This document shows positions 15,200 through 23,346 of a stretch of DNA of 25,864 nt, piece after piece. Source of the stretch: Armatimonadota bacterium (GTDB lineage: Bacteria; Sysuimicrobiota; Sysuimicrobiia; Sysuimicrobiales; VGFF01). Each line of letters begins with the position of its first letter. Positions within the stretch are counted from its first letter, which is position 1. The notes under the pieces are model-generated. The model was not told the origin of the DNA. It searched no databases and saw nothing but the letters and a program-made list of their open reading frames with translations. The translations under genes were made by a program, and so were the position numbers. Location of the stretch: the NCBI GenBank assembly GCA_016868955.1, contig VGFF01000013.1, forward strand, positions 1-25,864. The letters run 5' to 3'.

Positions 15200-16629
15200 C
15201 CGTCCCCCATCTTCCCAGCACCGACCACGGTCGTCCGATCGCCCACTAGCCGTGGGCGCCCCCACCGGACCTGGCCGACCTCCGGGTACGGCGCCAACGC
15301 CGCTTCCAATACGGCTTGAATCCGATCGCGCGCCGCCGGCGTGGTCCCCTCCGCACGAACGACAATGACGGGCTGCGTATTGCTGGCGCGCACGAGGCCC
15401 CAGCCGTCGCCGAACGACACGCGTGCCCCGTCGATGTCGATCACCTCGTGGCCCGCCTTGAAGTGCTCGATGAGCGTCGCGACGACCTCGAACTTCCGAT
15501 CGTCCGGGCAGGCGACACGCGTCTCCGGCGTCGCATAGTATCGAGGCACGTCGGCGAGCAGCGCCGACATCGGACGATCCGCCTGCGCCACGATGCGCAG
15601 CAGGCGGGCGGCCGCGTAGACGGCGTCATCGTACCCGAAGTATTCGTCGGCGAAGAACATGTGGCCGGACATCTCGCCCGCGAACGGCGCGCCCATCTCC
15701 TTCATCTTCGCTTTGATCAATGAGTGGCCCGTCTTGTAGAAGACGGGACGACCGCCGAGGCGCGTGACCTCCTCGACGAGCGCTTGCGAGCACTTGACTT
15801 CGATGATCGCTGGCGCGCCCGGGTACTTCGCGAGGATCTCGCGCCAGTAGAGGATCATCAGCTGGTCTCCCCAGGCCACGTTTCCCTGGTCGTCGACCGC
15901 GCCGATACGATCCCCGTCGCCGTCGAATCCGATGCCGAGGTCTGCCCCTTCTTGACGCACGACGTCGATGAGGTCCGTCAGGTTTTCCGGATCGACGGGA
16001 TCGGGATGGTGGTTGGGAAACGTCGGATCGCTCTCGCAATACAGCGGGATGACGTCGACGCCGAGATCGCGTAGCGCCTGCGGCGCGATCTCGCTCGCCG
16101 TGCCGTTCGCACAGTCGACGACGACGCGCAGCTTGCGCGCGAGCTGGATCTTCTCGCGCAGCATCTGCCGATAGGCAGGCGCGAAGTCGCGAATGACGAG
16201 GGAGCCGTCGCCGGACGTCCGTGCCCTCGCCTCCGCCAAGCGCCGGATTTCCTGGATCTCTGCGCCGTGGAGCGTCCCGAATCCGCGGGCGAGCTTCATG
16301 CCGTTGTACTGCGGCGGATTGTGGCTCGCCGTGATCATGATGCCGGCGTCGATGCCGAGGTGGACGCGCGCGAAGTAGAGCAAGGGAGAGATGACGACGC
16401 CAACGTCGGTGACGCGGCAGCCGGACTCGACGAGCGCGCCCGTGACCGCGTCGCGAAGCATCGGCGAAGACAGCCGATTGTCGCGCCCGACGACGACGTC
16501 CCGTTCCGCCGCCCCGTTCAGGGAGCTGGCGAACGCGCGCGCGATGGTCGCCGCCGCGTCGGCGTCGATCTCCTGACCGACGACGCCGCGAATGTCGTAT
16601 TCCCGGAAGATCCTAGATCGAACGGCCAC
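15196..16629 (-). CDS. Phosphomannomutase/phosphoglucomutase (alpha-D-phosphohexomutase)
   Basis: A 477-residue cytosolic enzyme that moves phosphate between C6 and C1 of hexoses, supplying Man-1-P or Glc-1-P for nucleotide-sugar synthesis. IFREYDIRG at 7-15 is the usual start. The phosphoserine loop GIMITASHNPPQYNGMKL has Ser102, the Mg2+ loop is GFDGDGDR with DGDGDR at 236-241, the sugar-specificity loop GEMSGHMFF lies at 318-326, and the phosphate-binding RASNTQPVIVVRAEGT lies near the C-terminus. The GEMSGH motif fits PMM/PGM enzymes of the AlgC/ManB type. GTG 16629 is chosen because homology starts there; ATG 16698 would add 23 unrelated residues. It is the first gene of the coupled mutase-DUF2993-methyltransferase set, 95 bp after lptD. 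Confidence 0.9.
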   Translation of the reverse strand: MAVRSRIFREYDIRGVVGQEIDADAAATIARAFASSLNGAAERDVVVGRDNRLSSPMLRDAVTGALVESGCRVTDVGVVISPLLYFARVHLGIDAGIMITASHNPPQYNGMKLARGFGTLHGAEIQEIRRLAEARARTSGDGSLVIRDFAPAYRQMLREKIQLARKLRVVVDCANGTASEIAPQALRDLGVDVIPLYCESDPTFPNHHPDPVDPENLTDLIDVVRQEGADLGIGFDGDGDRIGAVDDQGNVAWGDQLMILYWREILAKYPGAPAIIEVKCSQALVEEVTRLGGRPVFYKTGHSLIKAKMKEMGAPFAGEMSGHMFFADEYFGYDDAVYAAARLLRIVAQADRPMSALLADVPRYYATPETRVACPDDRKFEVVATLIEHFKAGHEVIDIDGARVSFGDGWGLVRASNTQPVIVVRAEGTTPAARDRIQAVLEAALAPYPEVGQVRWGRPRLVGDRTTVVGAGKMGDG

Positions 16630-16724
16630 CGCGCCAACCCCGCTCCATGAAGTGGCCCGGGCAGCGGCTTTCGGCCGCCGCCAGGGCGTCTGGACCATGG
16701 TAGCAGGTTCAGTGCCGCGCGCGG

Positions 16725-18272
16725 CTAAGGCGCGGGTGAGGGTGGATCCAGCGGCGGACTCGGCGGCTGCGGAACGTGCGCAGGCAGCCGCGGCGACGGG
16801 AAGGGAACGAAATTCAGCCAGATCTCGCCGCGGACCATGCGGTAGGTGAAGCTGACCGACGCGCAGTCGCAGCGCAGCGTCGCGGCGAAGTCGAGGTCCT
16901 CGAACCGCGATCGCGTGGTGTTGAACGTGCCGTAGACGGACGCCGTCCAGTTACCGTAGTCGGCCCAGACGCCGGCGACCAGCTTGACGTTGCGCGGCAC
17001 GAAGTCGTACTGCACGCCGAGGCGGTACCTGAACGGGCGATCCGTCCATGTATAGGAGAACGTCGTGATGCTCTCGCGCGCTTTCGAGTCGAAGACGAAA
17101 GGCGTGCTGCCGAAGTTGTCGATGTAAGAGTGGGAGAGCGTGATATACGATCGGTCGTCGACGCGGTAGTGCAGCGTCGGCTGGAGGATCGGCACCGCGA
17201 AGGTGCGGTCCTCGTAGCGGGCGACCCGCAGCGACGCCTGGAAGGACGCGGACAAGAGGTCCGACAACTGGAACGACTCGGACCACAGCGCGGCGACGGC
17301 CTCGACTTTCAACCCCCGGCTATTCGTCGTGCGATCGCGATAGTCGCCGGCGCGCAGCGTCAGCCGATGGGAGAGGACCGTCCCCTGCAAGCGCGTGGCA
17401 TCCGTGATCGCTTCCAGCTCCAACGCGTCGTACTCCCGATTCTCGGAGTCGCGAAACGTGCCGGCGTTGAGCGATAGCGCCCAACCCGGCTGCGGGTACG
17501 TGAGCTGATGGGTGAACTCGAAGCCGAGGTTCGCGTTGTAACGGATCGTGGCTTGGCCGCGAAACGTGCCGACGGGGTACCGGTACGTCACCGCGACCCA
17601 CGGCCCCGAGTTCGAACCGACGCCAGCCGATGGGCGCAGCAGCCCCTCCTCCGGCGCTCGGATGGGGAACCGCCAGTGCGGCAGCGTGAACAACCGCACC
17701 TCGCCCAAATAGAAGCTCGCGTCCTCCGTCACGAGAAATCCGTCGGGCGTAACGGTGGCCCGTCGCGCCACCACCCGGTATAGCGGCGAATCAGGGTCGC
17801 ATAGCGTGATCAGCGCGTCCATCGCGCGAATCACGTCGCGCGTCGCCTCAACCGTTTGCGCCCGGAGATAGATCTGCTCTTGCACGCCGCGCTGGTCCGT
17901 CGCGGTCACGAGGCGGCGCCGGAGATCGTAGCGTACGGCGGCGGCCGCCAGCCGGCGGCCCTCCTCTTCGAGGATGACGTTGCCGGTGGCGACGACCTCC
18001 TCGCGCTCCGCTTCGTAGATCACCTCGTCGGCCCACAGCGCGAACGCGTTCGAGCGCGCGCGGACGCGGCCGGTCGCGACGAGACGATTCGTGCTAACGT
18101 CGAAGACGATGCGGTCGGCTTCGAGCGCGACGGGTGCGTTCTCGGTTGCCGCCGCTGACCGCGGGCTCGCCGGCGGCGGGGGCGTTTGGGCGCGCGCCCA
18201 CGGCGAGATCCATGCGAGAAGCGCGGCGAACACGACGAATCGGAAGAGCGCGAAGGCTCGTGCTGCGGTCAC
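16725..18272 (-). CDS. lptD: LptD/OstA-like outer-membrane assembly protein (short form)
   Basis: A 515-residue protein with a signal peptide at 1-28 (hydrophobic core, WARA-QT cleavage). Residues 47-130 form an OstA/LptA beta-jellyroll domain (ALEADRIVFDVSTNRLVATG, GNVILEEEGRRL). Then ITLCDPDSPLYRVVARRATV at about 155-174 and LPHWRFPIRAPEEGLLRPS match the start of the LptD barrel domain. The rest consists of alternating amphipathic strands with aromatic belts. Near the end LRCDCASVSFTYR resembles the C-terminal cysteine motif of LptD. At 515 residues it is much shorter than E. coli LptD (784), and the tail is proline-rich. LptD places LPS in the outer leaflet of the outer membrane; here the cargo may be a different glycolipid. 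GTG 18272 has GGGAGA upstream. It is divergent from the LpxB/ABC operon. Confidence 0.82.
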   Translation of the reverse strand: MTAARAFALFRFVVFAALLAWISPWARAQTPPPPASPRSAAATENAPVALEADRIVFDVSTNRLVATGRVRARSNAFALWADEVIYEAEREEVVATGNVILEEEGRRLAAAAVRYDLRRRLVTATDQRGVQEQIYLRAQTVEATRDVIRAMDALITLCDPDSPLYRVVARRATVTPDGFLVTEDASFYLGEVRLFTLPHWRFPIRAPEEGLLRPSAGVGSNSGPWVAVTYRYPVGTFRGQATIRYNANLGFEFTHQLTYPQPGWALSLNAGTFRDSENREYDALELEAITDATRLQGTVLSHRLTLRAGDYRDRTTNSRGLKVEAVAALWSESFQLSDLLSASFQASLRVARYEDRTFAVPILQPTLHYRVDDRSYITLSHSYIDNFGSTPFVFDSKARESITTFSYTWTDRPFRYRLGVQYDFVPRNVKLVAGVWADYGNWTASVYGTFNTTRSRFEDLDFAATLRCDCASVSFTYRMVRGEIWLNFVPFPSPRLPAHVPQPPSPPLDPPSPAP

Positions 18273-18369
18273 GGTCTCCCTAACCTTACCCCATGGCGCG
18301 GCCGCGGGGGGGGATCGATGCGCCCGCGCCGTGGGCGGGCGCGCACGAACGCGCCCGTATAATGGCAGT
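18273..18369. promoter_or_regulatory. Divergent promoter region between lptD and the LpxB-like/ABC operon
   Basis: These 97 bp separate two head-to-head units. On the plus strand TATAAT at 18358-18363 serves the LpxB-like gene. On the minus strand TAAGGT (about 18290-18285) lies some 12 nt before the lptD GTG and could be its -10, but it is a weak match. The region also contains an 8-G run at 18306-18313. No clear operator was seen. Confidence 0.5.
18358..18363 (+). promoter_or_regulatory. Consensus -10 (TATAAT) for a probably leaderless mRNA
   Basis: TATAAT ends 6 nt before the GTG at 18370, so transcription would begin at or within a base or two of the start codon. No Shine-Dalgarno is visible, which fits a leaderless transcript. 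The -35 position holds GCGGGC, not a consensus. Confidence 0.6.
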
Positions 18370-19503
18370 GTGGACGTCCTGATCGTTTCGAACGGACCCG
18401 GCGAAGTTTGGGGATGGGCGTTCCCGACCGCGGCGGCGCTGCGCCGCCTTCACGGTGGGGTCCGCGTGCGCTTGGCCCTGCCCCCTTGCCAATACGCGAC
18501 GGGTCAAGAGGCAGCGTTGGCGCGGCGAAGTGGCCTGTTCGACGAGATCCTCACCCCTGGCGCGTGCTTGCGCCTCGCCGCCGGCCTCGGTGCCGTGCGC
18601 GCGAACTGCGTCGTCCACCTCGGCGGGGACTTGTGGTACGCGTCGCGATTCGCGAGCCGCGCTGGCAGCCCCGCCGTCGCCTACGTCGAGCGCCCGCTGA
18701 TCGCGGGGCGGCACGGACGCTTCGCGGCCGTCCTCACGAACACGCCGCAGCTCGCGTCGCGCCTCGTCGCCATGGGTGTGCCGGCGGCGCAGGTCACCGC
18801 CGCCGGCGACCTGCGGGTCGACGCGCTGGCCGCCTATGGGCCGACCGTCTCGGCGCCGCCAGCGGACGGCCGCCCGCATGTCGTTCTGCTGCCGGGTTCT
18901 CGCCCCGGAATCTTTCCGACGTTGTCCGCGATCATGCTGCGGCTGGCCGACGCGATCGAGGCACGGTTGCCGGCCGCGCGCGTCGCGTTCGCGGTTTCGC
19001 CGTTCGTGCGCGACGCCATGGTCGCGCGCTATCTGTCGACGGCGCGCCCCATCCTCCGCGGCGACGCCGAACGGATCGCGGCTTTTCGTGGCGCCGCGCT
19101 CGCGATCGCCCCGCCCGGTACCGGCGTCGTCGAATTGGCGATGCTCGGCACGCCGACGTTGCTCTGGCTGCCGCTCTATGACCCAACGTTGATCCCGCTG
19201 GAAGGATTGAAGGAATGGCTCTTCCGCGCGCCGCTGCTCGGTCCAGCGCTGAAGACGGCGGCGATTCGCCGTTATTTCGCGAATCCACGTGTGCTCGCGA
19301 TCCCGAACAAGGAAACGGGGCGCCGCCTCGTCGAGGAGTACATCGGCGACGATCTGGAGCCCGCGGTGGCCGATCGCGTCGTCGCGATGTTGGCGGACGC
19401 GGAGCGGCTCGCTTTGATGCGGCGCGACCTCGCGACGTACTACCGGCACGAACCCGGCAGCGCGCTCACCGTGGCGCGGCGCGTGTTGGAGCTCGCGGCG
19501 TGA
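18370..19503 (+). CDS. LpxB-like glycosyltransferase (lipid-A-disaccharide synthase-related), copy 1
   Basis: A 377-residue GT-B fold protein related to LpxB (GT19). It opens VDVLIVSNGPGEVWGWAFPT, then CVVHLGGDLWYASRFASRAG. The C-terminal donor domain starts HVVLLPGSRPGIFPTLSAIM, like the PGSR motif of LpxB, and continues LAIAPPGTGVVELAMLGTPT with the donor-binding Gly/Glu loop. True LpxB joins UDP-diacylglucosamine and lipid X at the inner face of the cytoplasmic membrane; the acceptor here is unknown because lpx genes are absent. The start GTG 18370 agrees with a TATAAT 6 nt upstream. Its TGA overlaps the ABC transporter GTG (GTGA), so the two are coupled. A second LpxB-related protein ends the same operon and shares the DVLxVSNGxGE opening. 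Confidence 0.8.
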   Translation: MDVLIVSNGPGEVWGWAFPTAAALRRLHGGVRVRLALPPCQYATGQEAALARRSGLFDEILTPGACLRLAAGLGAVRANCVVHLGGDLWYASRFASRAGSPAVAYVERPLIAGRHGRFAAVLTNTPQLASRLVAMGVPAAQVTAAGDLRVDALAAYGPTVSAPPADGRPHVVLLPGSRPGIFPTLSAIMLRLADAIEARLPAARVAFAVSPFVRDAMVARYLSTARPILRGDAERIAAFRGAALAIAPPGTGVVELAMLGTPTLLWLPLYDPTLIPLEGLKEWLFRAPLLGPALKTAAIRRYFANPRVLAIPNKETGRRLVEEYIGDDLEPAVADRVVAMLADAERLALMRRDLATYYRHEPGSALTVARRVLELAA

Positions 19504-21251
19504 AGTTTAGTCCCGTCCTCGTCGAAGCCGTCCGGCCACATTGGCGCACGCTGTCGTCGGCTGTGTTCTGCGTTTTGTTCGTGACGGGATCCGGGCTGGC
19601 CGTACCGCTGTTCTTCGGCCGCACGGTCGACGCGCTGATAAAATCGGGCGAACTCGATACGTTGGGACGCGCCGGCGGTTGGATGGTCGCGTTGTTCCTC
19701 CTGCGCGCGCTGTTCCAGTACGGGCAGATCTACGCAAACTCCGCGTTCGCGCACGCCGCGACGGCGGGGCTGCGCGCGCGTATCTTCGATCGCGTGCTGC
19801 GCTGGCCGGTGCATCGCGCCAACCAATGGCACAGCGGCGAGATCAGCTCCCGATCGTTCCAAGACACGCAGCTCATCCACACGCACCTGCTCGTCGGCCT
19901 CGTCGACCTCATCGGCACCCTGGCGACGGTGCTCGGCACGGTCGTGATGCTCTTCATATTGCAGTGGCGGCTAGCCGCGGCGATGTTCGTGCTCGTGCCG
20001 GCGACCGCACTCGTCGCGAAAGTCTTCGGCGGCCAGATCCAAGCCGCGTCCGTGCGATCGCAGCGCTCGCTGGCGATGCTGGCCACACACCTGCGTGACG
20101 CGGTCGGGGGCGCCCGCGTCGTGCGCGCGTTCGTCCAGGAGCGGCGCGAGCGCGACCGCTTCGACCACGAGAACCGGCGGTTGCTCGCCGAGCAGAGGAA
20201 GATGAGCCGTCACATCGCTGTCGAGATTTCGGTCGTCAGCCTCGCGACGGCGCTTGGCTTGATCCTCTTCTTCTGGATCGGCGGCCAGCTCGTCAAGTCC
20301 AACTTGATGACCGCCGGGGGGCTCATCTCGTTCGTCGCCTACGTCGCCATGGCGATCGAGCCGGGGGCGAACTTGGCGCGGATCTACGGCAACGTACGCC
20401 AGGCGAACGGCGCCCTCGCACGCATCGAGGAGATCGTAAACGTTCCCGTCGCCGCCGATCCGCCCGGCGCCCGCGACCTGCCGGCGGCCCCGGCCGAGAT
20501 CGTCTTCGATCGCGTTGGGCTGTCGTACGAGCCGAACGTTTGGGCGCTGCGCGACGTCTCGTTCCGGATTCGGCCGGGCGAGCACGTCGCGCTCGTCGGT
20601 CCCAGCGGCGCCGGCAAGAGCTCGATCCTGAGCCTGTTGCTGCGCTTCTACGATCCCAGCGAGGGCACGGTACGCATCGCCGGCGCGGACGTAACCACGG
20701 TGCGCACAGGATCGCTGCGCCGGCAGATCGCCTACGTGCCGCAGGAAACGGTCCTGTTCGCGGGCACGGTTCGCGAGAACATCGCCTATGGTCGACCGGA
20801 CGCGTCGTTCGAAGACGTGCGTGCCGCGGCACGGGCCGCGAACGCCGACGACTTCATCGCGACGATGCCAAACGGGTACGATACGTCGCTCGCCGAAGCC
20901 GGCTTGAACCTGTCGGGGGGACAGCGCCAGCGCATCGCGATCGCGCGCGCGCTATTGTTGGCCCCGAAGATCATCCTGCTCGACGAAGCGACGTCGTCGC
21001 TGGATACGGCGTCCGAGGCGCTGGTCCAAGAAGCCGTCGACCGGCTGACGGAAGGGCGTACCGCGATCCTCATCGCCCATCGCCTCAGCACCGTGCGCGG
21101 TGCCGACCGAATCCTCGTGATGCACGAGGGCAACGTCATCGAGGAAGGGACGTACGCGGAATTGCTGCGCCGGCAAGACGCTTTCTGGCGCCTGGCGCAG
21201 GCGCAGCTGATCGTCGGCGCCACCCCGAACCCGACGGAGGCCAGCGCGTGA
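19500..21251 (+). CDS. MsbA-like ABC exporter (fused membrane and ATPase domains)
   Basis: A 583-residue half-transporter acting as a homodimer in the inner membrane. Residues 15-300 form the type IV exporter membrane domain with about six helices (for example SAVFCVLFVTGSGLAVPLFF and ALGLILFFWIGG). The nucleotide-binding domain covers 333-575: Walker A GPSGAGKSS at 367-375, Q-loop YVPQETVLF, signature LSGGQRQR at 471-478, Walker B IILLDEA at 491-497, then SSLD and the switch His in LIAHRLST. All catalytic residues are present. Flanked by LpxB-like and glycosyltransferase genes, it is likely a flippase for a lipid-linked sugar or lipid-A-like molecule. GTG 19500 overlaps the upstream TGA. Its own TGA overlaps the next GTG. 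Confidence 0.92.
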   Translation: MKFSPVLVEAVRPHWRTLSSAVFCVLFVTGSGLAVPLFFGRTVDALIKSGELDTLGRAGGWMVALFLLRALFQYGQIYANSAFAHAATAGLRARIFDRVLRWPVHRANQWHSGEISSRSFQDTQLIHTHLLVGLVDLIGTLATVLGTVVMLFILQWRLAAAMFVLVPATALVAKVFGGQIQAASVRSQRSLAMLATHLRDAVGGARVVRAFVQERRERDRFDHENRRLLAEQRKMSRHIAVEISVVSLATALGLILFFWIGGQLVKSNLMTAGGLISFVAYVAMAIEPGANLARIYGNVRQANGALARIEEIVNVPVAADPPGARDLPAAPAEIVFDRVGLSYEPNVWALRDVSFRIRPGEHVALVGPSGAGKSSILSLLLRFYDPSEGTVRIAGADVTTVRTGSLRRQIAYVPQETVLFAGTVRENIAYGRPDASFEDVRAAARAANADDFIATMPNGYDTSLAEAGLNLSGGQRQRIAIARALLLAPKIILLDEATSSLDTASEALVQEAVDRLTEGRTAILIAHRLSTVRGADRILVMHEGNVIEEGTYAELLRRQDAFWRLAQAQLIVGATPNPTEASA

Positions 21252-22183
21252 GCGCAGCGTCCCCGGGACGCGAGGCGGGTCAGGCCTCGTTCTTTTCGGT
21301 AGTGATCCCGACGTTCGAGCGCGACGAGGAGCTCGCCGTCTGCTTGACGTGCTTGACGCGGCAGACGCTGGCAGCGGAACGATTCGAGGTCATCGTCGTC
21401 GACGACGGCGGGCGCGGCCCGACCGCCGACCTCGTGGCATCCTTCGCGTCGCGGATTCGCGCCCGTACGCTGCGCCAGCCCGAGAATCGCGGCCGGGCGG
21501 CGGCGCGCAACGCCGGCATCGCCGCCGCCGCCGGGGATATCGTCGTCTTCCTCGACAGCGATGTCTTCCCCGTACCGGCCTTCCTGGAAGCGCACGCGCG
21601 CGTGCACGAGGCCAATGGGCGCGCGGTCGGGCGCGGCCCGCTGCTGTTGACCGAGCACTTGGAAGCGACTCTGAGCCGGTCGCCGGTGATGCGTGATCTA
21701 TCGACGGCCTTCCTCGACACCGCGAACGCGTCGGTGCGACGGGCCGACCTGCTCCAGGCGGGGGGGTTCGACGAAGGGTTCCGCTTCTACGGATGGGAAG
21801 ACATGGACCTTGGGATCCGGCTGCAGCGGTTGGGCTTGCGCCGGGTTTTCGTGCGGGAGGCGCTGGCGTTCCACTATCAGCCGCTGCCGCGCCACAGCGA
21901 GCTGCCGGCGCTGCTGCGGAAGGAAGAGGAACGGGCTCGCATGGCCGTGCGGTTCGTTCGCAAACACCCCGGGCTCGCCACGCGGCTGATGACGCAGATG
22001 ACGCCGCTACACGCGCTGCTGGCGTTCGTGATGACCGCCGGCGGCAGGATCAACGAGAAGAACATCGCCGGGATCATCCAAAACGGCAAGACAAAAGGAC
22101 GGAAATGGACCACACACCTCTTGCTGCGGGGCGTGTTGAACCGCCGCTATCTCCAAGTTCTCAAGGAGGAGTGGCAGCGGTAG
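21248..22183 (+). CDS. GT2-family glycosyltransferase A
   Basis: A 311-residue GT-A fold enzyme. After a 15-residue lead it reads FSVVIPTFERDEELAVCL, then VIVVDDGG (nucleotide-binding Asp pair), RGRAAARNAGIAAAAGDIV, and the DxD-type motif VFLDSDVFPVP. The acceptor-side block GGFDEGFRFYGWEDMDLGIR carries the ED catalytic pair typical of GT2/GT7-like chain extenders. The C-terminal part, rich in basic residues, probably sits on the membrane. It likely adds a sugar to a lipid-linked or polysaccharide acceptor. GTG 21248 overlaps the exporter stop (GTGA). The gene ends at TAG 22183, 13 bp into the next coding region. It is paralogous to the GT2 at 23343, with the same GWED motif. Confidence 0.88.
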   Translation: MSAASPGREAGQASFFSVVIPTFERDEELAVCLTCLTRQTLAAERFEVIVVDDGGRGPTADLVASFASRIRARTLRQPENRGRAAARNAGIAAAAGDIVVFLDSDVFPVPAFLEAHARVHEANGRAVGRGPLLLTEHLEATLSRSPVMRDLSTAFLDTANASVRRADLLQAGGFDEGFRFYGWEDMDLGIRLQRLGLRRVFVREALAFHYQPLPRHSELPALLRKEEERARMAVRFVRKHPGLATRLMTQMTPLHALLAFVMTAGGRINEKNIAGIIQNGKTKGRKWTTHLLLRGVLNRRYLQVLKEEWQR

Positions 22184-23346
22184 CGAACCGCTGGGCCGCC
22201 GGACGCCGCGGCGCGATCTTCGCGGCCGCCCTCTTGCTCAGCGGCGGATACGTCGCCCTCGCGATGCCGGTCGTCCTGGCTTGCTGGATCGCGGAAGTGC
22301 GCCGGGGCGCTCGCTGGTGGGAACCGCTTCCCCTCGATCGCCTGATGTTCGTCTGGTTCGCGCTCGTCGCCGTCTCGGCGGTCGTTTCGCCGTTCCCGGC
22401 CGTGGCCATCGGCGGCGCGCTGCTGTTAGGACTGAGTGCCGCGATCGGCATCGGCCCATGGTTGCTGACGGTTCGCGAGCGCCCCGCCGACCTCCCTGCC
22501 CTGCTCGGATGGTGGACTCTCGGCGGCGCGGCCGCCGGCCTGTACGTCGTCCTCTCCTACTTCGAGAGCCCCGTCGGTCGCGGACAACTGCCCGCGCTCG
22601 GATTCAACGCGGCCGGAACCTCCTTATTGATCGCGTCCCTGCTCGGCTTGACTCTATTCTTCGCCGCGCCGCAGCGGCGATGGCGCGCGATCGGCGCGTG
22701 GGCGCAGATCCCGATAGTCGCCGGGCTCGCGGCGACCGCGAGCCGCGGCGCTTGGCTCGGCTGGCTGCTTGGGCTAGTTGCGTTGCTGCCGATCGTCTCA
22801 TTGTGGGCGCGCGAACGCGCGCGCAGCGGCGTGGTGTTGGTCCTGGCCGCCCTCGTCGTGGGCGGCGCGGCGCTGGCGACGCAGCGAACATTGACCGACC
22901 GCCTCGCGTCGATCGCGAGCTTCGAAGCGAATGCCAGCCGCATGCAAACGTGGACGAGGGCGATCGAGATGATCGAGGATCGCCCGCTCGTCGGGTTCGG
23001 CATCGGCACGTTCGGCTACGCGTTCGACGCCTATCGAAAGCCGGGCGACATCGATCGTTATCCGCCGTTCGCGCACAACTACTTCCTCAACTCCGCCGCC
23101 GAGTGCGGAATCCCGGCGACGGTCGCGTCGATCGCGTTCCTCGGCGCGATGTTCGTCTTTCCGCTGCGCCGTGCCCGTCATGAACCGTCGCACGCGGCTT
23201 GCCTACGCGGCGGCATCGCCGCGACGGTCGCGGGTCTGTTCGGCCAGCAGCTCGTCGACGGCACGTTGCAGGCGTTTCACTTCTTGCTCGCGTACTGGTT
23301 CCTCTACGCGTCGTTGTTCGCCCCGGCGCCGGGAGATCGTACTTGA
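22171..23346 (+). CDS. O-antigen ligase/polymerase-like membrane protein (Wzy_C family)
   Basis: A 391-residue polytopic membrane protein with about ten hydrophobic helices (for example IFAAALLLSGGYVALAMPVV and GVVLVLAALVVGGAALAT). A large loop follows at about 245-320 containing SFEANASRMQTWTRAIEMIE, RPLVGFGIGTFGYAF and PPFAHNYFLNSAAECGIPAT. The R-x-x-x-W and AHN(x)FL-(x)-E-x-G layout is the signature of the O-antigen ligase WaaL/Wzy_C family (PF04932). Such proteins act on the periplasmic side, joining undecaprenyl-linked glycans to lipid A core, or polymerising repeats. AAGGAGG sits only 1 nt before GTG 22171, so initiation may be reinitiation after the upstream GT2 stop or use GTA 22180. 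Its TGA overlaps the next TTG. Confidence 0.85.
   Translation: MAAVANRWAAGRRGAIFAAALLLSGGYVALAMPVVLACWIAEVRRGARWWEPLPLDRLMFVWFALVAVSAVVSPFPAVAIGGALLLGLSAAIGIGPWLLTVRERPADLPALLGWWTLGGAAAGLYVVLSYFESPVGRGQLPALGFNAAGTSLLIASLLGLTLFFAAPQRRWRAIGAWAQIPIVAGLAATASRGAWLGWLLGLVALLPIVSLWARERARSGVVLVLAALVVGGAALATQRTLTDRLASIASFEANASRMQTWTRAIEMIEDRPLVGFGIGTFGYAFDAYRKPGDIDRYPPFAHNYFLNSAAECGIPATVASIAFLGAMFVFPLRRARHEPSHAACLRGGIAATVAGLFGQQLVDGTLQAFHFLLAYWFLYASLFAPAPGDRT

Noticed and set aside
18286..19449. 387-codon minus-strand open frame opposite the LpxB-like gene
   Set aside because: Shadow frame; the plus strand carries LpxB-type motifs, a consensus -10 and coupling to the exporter.
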